Of a stretch of DNA of 5,290 nucleotides, positions 1 to 5,290 are shown in pieces. The notes below the pieces were generated by a model. It saw only the letters and a list, made by a program, of their open reading frames with translations. It was not told the DNA's origin and ran no database searches. This stretch comes from Bacillota bacterium (GTDB lineage Bacteria; Bacillota; Clostridia; Christensenellales; Borkfalkiaceae), in contig QAKE01000046.1 in the NCBI GenBank assembly GCA_003343995.1, positions 1-5,290 of the forward strand, in the 5' to 3' direction. Made by a program: the position numbers and the translations under genes. Numbering within the stretch: the stretch's first letter is position 1; each line of letters starts with the position of its first letter.

Positions 1-1296
1 GAAGAAAAATGGAAGACAGTGTGGTTTAATCAATGGGAACCAGCAGAGAAAACAACTCAGTATGCCCATGATTGTTATACATATCATTTTGGAACTTGTT
101 TAGATAAAAATGGACAAGATACAACTAATGTAAATATTGAAGATGTCAATAAAAGCAATATTCCAGATTTTTCATTGTTAGTGGGAGGATTTCCGTGTCA
201 GGATTATTCTGTAGCATCATCGTTGGCAACATCTAAAGGATTAGAAGGAAAGAAAGGGGTATTGTGGTGGTCAATTAGAGAAATTATAGAAGAAAAAAAA
301 CCGCCATTTGTTTTATTGGAAAATGTAGATAGATTAATAAAATCCCCAGCAAAACAAAGAGGCAGAGATTTTGGAATAATGCTTGCTTGTTTTAGAGATG
401 AGGGGTATACGGTTGAGTGGCGTGTGATAAACGCTGCGGAGTATGGTTATCAGCAAAGAAGACGAAGAACATTCATTTTTGCATATAAGAATGATTTAAA
501 TTATGCAGTTAATATAAATTCTATAATTAATTATAATCATGAAGCTGATGACGAATTACATAGATATAGCATGTCAAAGTTAATGTTAGAAGAGGGATTT
601 TTTGCAAAGACATTTCCAGTATATAATGTAGATTCTAGAAAAATAAAGATTGAAGAATTACCACAAGGAATAGGTGAGTTGTCAGCTAAATTTAGTTTCA
701 CATTTGAGAATACAGGAGTAATGAAGGATGGAGTGATTTATACTATAAAGACGACTCCAGATTATAATGGTAAACAGCTTACTTTAGGTGATGTTATGGA
801 TGATGGAGATGTTGATGAGAAGTATTTTATTCCAAAAAATAGACTCTATTACACTTTGCCTAATGTTAATCATAGTGATGAAACACATGAAAGATTAAGT
901 AAAGAAGCACGTCAGACATGGCAGTATTTAAAAGGTGCGAAAAAACTCCCTAGGAAAGCAGCTAGCGGACATGAATATATTTTTTCGGAGGGTCCAATCG
1001 AAATGATTGATTCTTATGATAAACCTGCTAGAACAATGCTTACTTCAGAAGGTGGATTTAGCAGAACAACGCATATTGTAAGAGATAAAAAGACAGGAAG
1101 AATAAGATTGCTCACTGCTGAAGAAACAGAACGCATACAGGGATTTCCAACTGGTCATACAAAGTGGTGTAAAGTTGGCGATGATATTGTGGAGATGCCA
1201 TTAAATAAACGTAGATTTATGATGGGAAATGCACTGGTTGTAGATTTGATTAAAGATATGGAAAAAATATTGTTTGATATAATAAACAGAGAATAA
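1..1296 (+). CDS. DNA (cytosine-5-)-methyltransferase, Dcm type, 5'-partial
   Basis: Transfers a methyl group from S-adenosylmethionine to C5 of cytosine in a specific DNA site, probably to protect self DNA. The frame is open from base 1; 431 residues are visible. Numbering from the GTG at 19: motif II region WFNQWEP (2-8), motif IV GGFPCQDYS with catalytic Cys60 (bases 196-198), motif VI ENV (101-103), motif VIII QxRxR (Q146, R148, R150), a target-recognition stretch of about 185 residues, motif IX around RTMLTSEGG (338-346), RIQGFP, and motif X with G403-N404. Only motif I (FxGxGG) and a short lead-in are missing, so the true start lies left of the window. The GTG at 19 is internal: it has no ribosome binding site and would remove the SAM-binding motif. 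The KGAKK and TSEGG motifs recall methyltransferases of the GGNCC/GGWCC group from memory, so the target is only a weak guess. Codons look somewhat less AT-biased than in the next two genes. The enzyme class is secure. Confidence 0.95.
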   Translation, partial: EEKWKTVWFNQWEPAEKTTQYAHDCYTYHFGTCLDKNGQDTTNVNIEDVNKSNIPDFSLLVGGFPCQDYSVASSLATSKGLEGKKGVLWWSIREIIEEKKPPFVLLENVDRLIKSPAKQRGRDFGIMLACFRDEGYTVEWRVINAAEYGYQQRRRRTFIFAYKNDLNYAVNINSIINYNHEADDELHRYSMSKLMLEEGFFAKTFPVYNVDSRKIKIEELPQGIGELSAKFSFTFENTGVMKDGVIYTIKTTPDYNGKQLTLGDVMDDGDVDEKYFIPKNRLYYTLPNVNHSDETHERLSKEARQTWQYLKGAKKLPRKAASGHEYIFSEGPIEMIDSYDKPARTMLTSEGGFSRTTHIVRDKKTGRIRLLTAEETERIQGFPTGHTKWCKVGDDIVEMPLNKRRFMMGNALVVDLIKDMEKILFDIINRE

Positions 1297-1323
1297 GTGG
1301 TAGGTATATTGAATTTAAAATAC

Positions 1324-1343
1324 AAAACTTAAAAACTTAAAAC
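1324..1343. repeat. tandem 8-bp direct repeat, AAAACTTA x 2.5
   Basis: Two perfect adjacent copies of AAAACTTA (1324-1331 and 1332-1339) are followed by a partial third copy (AAAC, 1340-1343). They lie in the gap between the methyltransferase and FRG genes and run into the left arm of the inverted repeat at 1339. They could be a binding site for a regulator or simple AT-rich slippage; the sequence alone does not decide. Confidence 0.6.
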
Positions 1344-1384
1344 AGATATGCTTATTAATTTAAATGTAATGAAGAATCTGTTTT
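1339..1384. repeat. 9-bp perfect inverted repeat before the FRG gene
   Basis: AAAACAGAT (1339-1347) and its exact reverse complement ATCTGTTTT (1376-1384) flank a 28-nt AT-rich spacer. The right arm ends one base before the GAGGAGGG ribosome binding site of the FRG gene. In RNA this could form a weak hairpin beside the translation start; in DNA it could be an operator. It does not look like a good intrinsic terminator because the stem is AT-rich, the loop is long and no separate T-run follows. I see no convincing -35/-10 pair in the 1297-1395 gap, so the FRG and AIPR genes may be transcribed from upstream of the methyltransferase. Confidence 0.55.
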
Positions 1385-1385
1385 G

Positions 1386-1391
1386 AGGAGG
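1386..1391 (+). promoter_or_regulatory. Ribosome binding site of the FRG gene
   Basis: A perfect AGGAGG within GAGGAGGG (1385-1392) lies 4 nt before the ATG at 1396. It fixes the start of the FRG gene. Its strength contrasts with the lack of any such site before the GTG at 19. Confidence 0.85.
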
Positions 1392-1395
1392 GAAT

Positions 1396-2382
1396 ATGGA
1401 AAAAAGTATTATTGCAAAATATTTACAAAAAATAGCAGAAATGGTCGAAAAAATAGAACAACGGAATATTAAAAGTGGATATAATGATATTTTAATTGCT
1501 TTTAGAGGAGAATCTAAGGATTATAAAGAAACTAAATTAATGCCATCGCTTTTTCGAAATCCTGAATATGTAAAAAAAGAGCCGTTATTATTTGAATTAC
1601 TAGGCGATTATAATGTTGTGAAAAATACAAATATGAGAGAAATAGAGAAAGCTATAGAAGCTCAACATTTCGTTGAAATTAGTAGAAATTTAGATATAAC
1701 ATTTAATGTTTTGCCATCTTTGTATTTTGCATGTAAATCTAAAGAGTTTGAAGATGGAAGATTGTATATTTTTGGTTTTCCTAAATATTTTTCGCCACAT
1801 TCTAATTATATAGAAAATGTATATAAAAAGGTGTTGGAAGGAGAAAATATTGTTTATGATAAAAATTTTCGGGTTATGACACATGGGCAAAATAATGAAA
1901 GAATTTATGCACAATCTGGTGGTTTTATTTTTTTCCCCGGTAATATGTATAGTCCAATTAACTCAGTTTATTATGAGTATATAGAAATAAAAGCAAAAGA
2001 TAAAAAGAAAATTTTAGAAGAGTTAAAAAAATATTTTAACGTAGACAAAACAACACTTTTTCCAAGTAAAGAGAATAATGCGAGTAAAGTAAAACAAATT
2101 TTCATTGAAAGCCCAACAAATAGTGAAAAAAAGGAGATATCACTAGAAAAAGAAGTGGATTATTTTTTTGAAAGAATTGATTATGAATTAGAAATTTATA
2201 AATATATCAAAGCAGATAAGTATTCAAAAAATGAATGTTCAAGAAAAATTAGAAAAGAAAGGGCAGATTTAGGGGTGTATTTATCTAAAATAGAAAATCG
2301 AATAGAAGATAAAAAAATGATTGAATTATTGAGGAAAAGAATAGATGAAAAATTTGAAGTGTTGGAAAGGAGTAAAGTATGA
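1396..2382 (+). CDS. FRG-domain protein
   Basis: A 328-residue soluble protein with no signal peptide or membrane helix. The FRG domain (Pfam FRG, named for its Phe-Arg-Gly motif) spans roughly residues 30-235. Visible signatures are FRGES (36-40), PSLFR (50-54), QHF (90-92), SRNLDIT (96-102) and LPSLYFAC (106-113). These match the family pattern FRG...PSLFR...QHyGlPTRLLDxT...ALYFA. The usual GLPTRLLD segment is diverged to VEISRNLD, keeping Arg97, Leu99 and Asp100. A TLFPS segment near residues 219-223 fits the end of the domain. The last ~90 residues are highly charged, probably helical or coiled coil. FRG proteins occur in defence regions and prophages, but I know of no settled biochemical activity. 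The start is set by the AGGAGG site. The stop overlaps the AIPR start (ATGA), implying translational coupling and a shared function. Domain call is strong; function is unknown. Confidence 0.85.
   Translation: MEKSIIAKYLQKIAEMVEKIEQRNIKSGYNDILIAFRGESKDYKETKLMPSLFRNPEYVKKEPLLFELLGDYNVVKNTNMREIEKAIEAQHFVEISRNLDITFNVLPSLYFACKSKEFEDGRLYIFGFPKYFSPHSNYIENVYKKVLEGENIVYDKNFRVMTHGQNNERIYAQSGGFIFFPGNMYSPINSVYYEYIEIKAKDKKKILEELKKYFNVDKTTLFPSKENNASKVKQIFIESPTNSEKKEISLEKEVDYFFERIDYELEIYKYIKADKYSKNECSRKIRKERADLGVYLSKIENRIEDKKMIELLRKRIDEKFEVLERSKV
2366..2372 (+). promoter_or_regulatory. Ribosome binding site of the AIPR gene, inside the FRG gene
   Basis: AAAGGAG lies 6 nt before the ATG at 2379, within the last codons of the FRG gene. 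With the 4-bp ATGA start/stop overlap (2379-2382) this supports the chosen start and translational coupling of the two proteins. Confidence 0.8.
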
Positions 2383-4535
2383 AAACAGAAGATTATTCTT
2401 TAATAATAAAGTATCTAGGAATAGATGATGATGCGTCTATATCTTCAGAAGAATGCGGCGAAAAAACTATATATTTAACAGGCACTAATGCTGTGTCTAG
2501 GAAAGAATATAACTATTTAATTTTTTGCTATGATAATAACCATAAGTTCAATATTAAAGAATATAATACCGTTAAAGAGAAGACAAAGACATATGCTTTT
2601 TATACATTAATTTTTATTTTTGATAATTTGGATCAAGAGACTTTTCAATATTATGAAGAGTACGATAAAAGTACTTCCAGACAAAAAAAGGTAATCTCAG
2701 AAATATTTGAAAAAAAAGTAAGCGTGTATAGAGATAAAAGATTAATTGATATTATGGTTGATGATGGAATAAATTATCTAGAATATAAAAAATTTGATGG
2801 GTTAAAAGGTTATATATATAATGTTTCTTTTTTTGAGTTGAAAAAATTGTTTGTAGTGTGTGGCTCTGATTTGTTTAAACAGAATGTTAGATTAGGAGTA
2901 AAATCTGATTCTCCAGAAAAAAGAAAGTTGGTTTCAAGTTTTGAAAAATATGTTAAAGTTGGATTTTATAATAATATAATTGGAGAATTTAGAATTGAAG
3001 AACAAGAAATTAAACAATATATAATGGAAGACTTACAACTTTTTGAAGAAGATTTAGATTTGACTAATGCAACAGAATTTTGGTTTAAACATAATGGTGT
3101 TACAATTTTTGTTGATGATAATCAATTAAATGTCATTGATACTATAATACGATTACAGTCAGAAAAGGTTAGTGTTATAAATGGAGCTCAAACAATGACA
3201 AACCTTTATAAATTATTATATGAAAATAGATATTGTTTGAAGAAAATGTATAATGCTAAAGAATTTGAATTTATACAAAAAAAATATCCAACAATAGGAT
3301 TATTTGATAAATTTTTGGGTGATGTAATTAATAAAATATGCAGAGAAATATATATAAAAACTGTGTTTATTGTTGGAGATATTTGTTATGTTACTGGAAT
3401 ATCAGATGGATTAAATACACATTTACCAATATCAGAGATGGATTTATTAGCAACAGGTGATAATACATATAAAATTAATAAGATGTTAGAACCATATCAT
3501 ATTCGTATAATTAAAAGTGGAGAATACGAAGATGATAGAAACATTTCAATTCTTGAATTTGTAAAATACTATAAAATTATAAAAGGTAAGCCGGGTGCAA
3601 GTAAAAATTTAAATAAAAATGATATAGATAAAATTTTAAATTCAATTGTGGAAAATTCTAATAAAGAATGGATTTTAAAAATAGAAGCTGTAATAAATGC
3701 AGATATATGGTGGAAAAATAACTATCGAGGGAAAAAATCTACAACACAGGATGAACTAGAAGATAAAATATGTAGATATGGTAGGAATTATTTTTTGTCA
3801 TATGCTTCACTTATAAATGAAGAGGATGATTTTGACAATGCCTATAATAATTTTGTGAAATTGATTAAAGAATCTGAATTGGAGATAAATTTAGATGCTT
3901 TTAAAAAGGATGAGTTATTTGATGATATAAAAAACATTTATATTCAAAAGGGTACGAAAAATAACCAGAACGACATAAAAAAAGATTTACAGAATAAATT
4001 ACAGGGAAATTTAATTGGAAAATTTAATCAAAATGCAAATGAAATCATTAAGGAAATATTTGATTCATTGCAATTGGCTTTACAAGATTTTAGAATTATA
4101 AGAACTGATGAAAATAATATACCATTTGAGAATTTTTCTTTTAGTAGTAAATCTTTTATAGAATTATGTAATCAAAATAATAAATATCCTGATTATGAGG
4201 ATTCCTTGTTTTGCAAAGAAATAAAGAAAAAAAGAAATTTCATTATTTTAAAAATGAAAAACGATGAAATAAGGAAGGTTCAGGTTTTATTTGATGTTTC
4301 GTTTGAAGGATATAGCAATGAAGCAAAAAATGTATACCAAAAAACAATTAATGCTTTTCAAAATGGAGATGAAATGGCTTTTCCAAGAATTAGTGATGAT
4401 TTAGGATTTCATGTTCGACCTCATGCATTGAGTTCTCAAGACACAATAATATTTACTAATGGTAAAGAGATAACTAAGCGGAGTTTTTGGGCAAACAAAA
4501 ATATAATCCAAGATATTATCAACTCCAAGAGTTAA
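2379..4535 (+). CDS. AIPR-family protein with a Sau3AI/MutH-like C-terminal domain
   Basis: A 718-residue soluble protein, unusually built. Residues 1-164 are unrecognised. The AIPR domain (abortive infection phage resistance) spans roughly 165-430, shown by LFKQNVRLG (165-173; family LFxxNVR), FWFKHNGVT (234-242; family FWyxNNGIT) and VINGAQT (266-272; family IVNGxQT). After a helical, charged linker, residues ~545-718 resemble the C-terminal half of Sau3AI-type enzymes: FRIIRTDENNIPFENFSF (571-588), DYEDSLF (605-611), HVRPHA (678-683), DT followed by a glycine turn, and TKRSFWANK (699-707). In Sau3AI that half is a MutH-fold DNA-binding domain without an active site, and no D..ExK triad is visible in this part either. 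I infer a DNA-site sensor or effector of a defence system, protected by the upstream methyltransferase and working with the coupled FRG protein. The AIPR call is firm; the Sau3AI-like call rests on recalled motifs. Confidence 0.82.
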   Translation: MKTEDYSLIIKYLGIDDDASISSEECGEKTIYLTGTNAVSRKEYNYLIFCYDNNHKFNIKEYNTVKEKTKTYAFYTLIFIFDNLDQETFQYYEEYDKSTSRQKKVISEIFEKKVSVYRDKRLIDIMVDDGINYLEYKKFDGLKGYIYNVSFFELKKLFVVCGSDLFKQNVRLGVKSDSPEKRKLVSSFEKYVKVGFYNNIIGEFRIEEQEIKQYIMEDLQLFEEDLDLTNATEFWFKHNGVTIFVDDNQLNVIDTIIRLQSEKVSVINGAQTMTNLYKLLYENRYCLKKMYNAKEFEFIQKKYPTIGLFDKFLGDVINKICREIYIKTVFIVGDICYVTGISDGLNTHLPISEMDLLATGDNTYKINKMLEPYHIRIIKSGEYEDDRNISILEFVKYYKIIKGKPGASKNLNKNDIDKILNSIVENSNKEWILKIEAVINADIWWKNNYRGKKSTTQDELEDKICRYGRNYFLSYASLINEEDDFDNAYNNFVKLIKESELEINLDAFKKDELFDDIKNIYIQKGTKNNQNDIKKDLQNKLQGNLIGKFNQNANEIIKEIFDSLQLALQDFRIIRTDENNIPFENFSFSSKSFIELCNQNNKYPDYEDSLFCKEIKKKRNFIILKMKNDEIRKVQVLFDVSFEGYSNEAKNVYQKTINAFQNGDEMAFPRISDDLGFHVRPHALSSQDTIIFTNGKEITKRSFWANKNIIQDIINSKS

Positions 4536-4568
4536 TATAGTATATATTGTTATTATAGATATAGAATT

Positions 4569-4586
4569 TTTGTATTAAAATACAAA
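4569..4586. repeat. 8-bp palindrome TTTGTATT-AA-AATACAAA
   Basis: A perfect 8-bp inverted repeat with a 2-nt centre lies 33 bp after the AIPR stop and directly before the large hairpin. Read on the minus strand it gives the T-rich tail of the probable terminator (TTTGTATTTTAATAC), which may be its only role. It could also be an operator-like site, but no gene starts here. Confidence 0.5.
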
Positions 4587-4637
4587 TGAACACAGGCTTG
4601 AAGTGATTTTATATAAATGGCTTCAAACTTGTGTTCA
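4587..4637. terminator. Probable bidirectional intrinsic terminator between convergent genes
   Basis: Two 17-nt arms (4587-4603 and 4621-4637) pair along their length: TGAACACA with TGTGTTCA at the base and TTGAAG with CTTCAA near the loop. Only one G-U wobble and one C-A mismatch interrupt the stem. On the other strand these two imperfections swap, so the hairpin is equally stable both ways. The loop is 17 nt and may pair further (ATTT with AAAT). On the minus strand a T-rich tail follows, fitting termination of the NERD gene. On the plus strand the tail (TATAAATAAG) is weaker but the hairpin still suits the end of the AIPR transcript. Confidence 0.75.
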
Positions 4638-4651
4638 TATAAATAAGTTTA

Positions 4652-5290
4652 TTATGCAATTTTAGTATATCTACATTTAGGAAAAGCAGAGCATCCCCAA
4701 AAACTCTTGCCAGCATTATTGCCTTTGGAAGCTTTACGCAAGATGAGTTTAGAACCGCATTTAGGGCATGTTTTATTAGAACTTTCTGAATTTGTAGATG
4801 TGTTTGTGCTTTTTTCATCGGTGTTATAGGAAATAGTTGTATTAGGTGACTCTATTGCCTTTACATCAATATTGGAGTTATCTTGTTGCTCAATATTTTG
4901 TGTATTTTCTACTTCTATTAACATTTCTTCATATTTTTTTGAATAATCAGAGCAATCTGGTTTGTTAGCATTAAGATAAAAATCAGCAAGTTCGCGCATT
5001 TCTTTTTCTGTATAAGAAGGATCTTTTGATTCAGAATTAAGCTTTTTAATTGTAGCAACTAATTGATCTGCACGAATAACAGTATTTTTTAATTCTTTTG
5101 GAGCAAATCTGTAATTAAAGTAGGTCTTAGGATTTGCAAGAACAATTAGTGATTTGTGGTTGTCATCAAAGTAGTGTTCAAAAGCCATTTTGGTTATAAA
5201 ATTACCTTTAGCTTCTTTTCTACAAGCCTTCAATACATTTAAATGGCGTTGATTTTGTGTTACAGGCGAATATATACCTTCTTTTACCTT
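4652..5290 (-). CDS. NERD-domain protein with topoisomerase-type zinc finger, 5'-partial
   Basis: The last 212 residues of a protein that begins right of the window. The first ~75 visible residues look like the C-terminal half of a NERD (nuclease-related) domain: the opening GIYSPVTQNQRHLNVLK fits the family's YSPxxQNxxH segment, followed by SLIVLANPKTYFNYR. The expected nuclease residues lie in the missing N-terminal half, so activity cannot be judged. A Ser/Thr/Asn-rich low-complexity linker follows. The protein ends in a four-cysteine zinc ribbon of the kind found at the end of topoisomerase I, Cys175, 178, 200 and 206 of the visible part (CX2C-X21-CX5C, with GCSAFPKC). It probably acts on or binds DNA or RNA. 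The TTG at 5231-5233 is not the start, since NERD-like sequence continues upstream of it. It is convergent with the AIPR gene, 116 bp away with a terminator between, so probably a separate transcription unit. Confidence 0.85.
   Translation of the reverse strand, partial: KVKEGIYSPVTQNQRHLNVLKACRKEAKGNFITKMAFEHYFDDNHKSLIVLANPKTYFNYRFAPKELKNTVIRADQLVATIKKLNSESKDPSYTEKEMRELADFYLNANKPDCSDYSKKYEEMLIEVENTQNIEQQDNSNIDVKAIESPNTTISYNTDEKSTNTSTNSESSNKTCPKCGSKLILRKASKGNNAGKSFWGCSAFPKCRYTKIA

Noticed and set aside
19..21. GTG as the methyltransferase start
   Set aside because: No ribosome binding site precedes it, the frame is open to base 1 with family-like residues before it, and starting here would lose SAM-binding motif I. 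The ATG at 9-11 is in another frame.
196..198. Possibility that the methyltransferase is inactive
   Set aside because: Catalytic Cys60, ENV, QxRxR and the motif IX/X residues are intact. Gln in place of the usual Glu in motif II (Q5) seems, from memory, normal for this subfamily.
1309..1352. Possible promoter with TTGAAT (1309-1314) and TATGCT (1347-1352)
   Set aside because: The spacing is about 32 bp, far from the usual 16-18, and no better pair is present.
1690..1914. Minus-strand 74-codon open frame
   Set aside because: It lies entirely inside the FRG gene, has an Ile/Phe-rich composition typical of antisense AT-rich DNA, and has no recognisable domain.
4609..4818. Minus-strand 69-codon open frame
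   Set aside because: It overlaps the zinc-finger end of the NERD gene in another frame and runs through the terminator hairpin; the NERD frame has clear domain motifs.
5231..5233. TTG as the start of the minus-strand NERD gene
   Set aside because: The frame continues to the window edge with typical NERD sequence (YSPVTQNQRH), so the gene is simply cut by the window.

Overview
This AT-rich window most likely comes from a low-GC Gram-positive bacterium, probably a clostridial or Lachnospiraceae-like organism. The clues are A/T-dominated codon use, strong AGGAGG-type ribosome binding sites and the protein types present. No rRNA, tRNA, CRISPR array or transposase is visible. The contents are those of an accessory or defence region, and genes run off both edges.

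Layout: (1) Positions 1-1296 (+) hold a DNA (cytosine-5-)-methyltransferase that lacks only its extreme N-terminus, which lies left of the window. (2) Positions 1297-1395 are a short AT-rich gap with a tandem 8-bp repeat and a 9-bp inverted repeat whose right arm touches the Shine-Dalgarno of the next gene. (3) Positions 1396-2382 (+) encode an FRG-domain protein. (4) Positions 2379-4535 (+) encode a 718-residue AIPR-family protein (abortive infection / phage resistance domain). It overlaps the FRG gene by 4 bp, and its last ~170 residues resemble the C-terminal, DNA-binding half of Sau3AI/MutH-type restriction enzymes. (5) Positions 4536-4651 hold a palindrome and a long imperfect hairpin, probably a bidirectional terminator between convergent genes. 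(6) Positions 4652-5290 (-) encode the C-terminal part of a NERD-domain protein ending in a topoisomerase-type four-cysteine zinc finger; its N-terminus lies right of the window.

Working together (inference): the three plus-strand genes look like one restriction-modification-like defence cassette. The methyltransferase would mark self DNA, the AIPR/Sau3AI-like protein would sense or bind the unmodified site, and the FRG protein, translationally coupled to it, would be a partner or effector. Cytosine methyltransferases of this type are known beside AIPR proteins together with GHKL (MORC-like) and Z1 ATPases. Here no ATPase and no recognisable catalytic endonuclease lies between methyltransferase and AIPR, so this may be a compact variant. 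The convergent NERD gene has its own terminator and is probably a neighbour rather than an operon member. All family assignments come from motif reading, without a database search.
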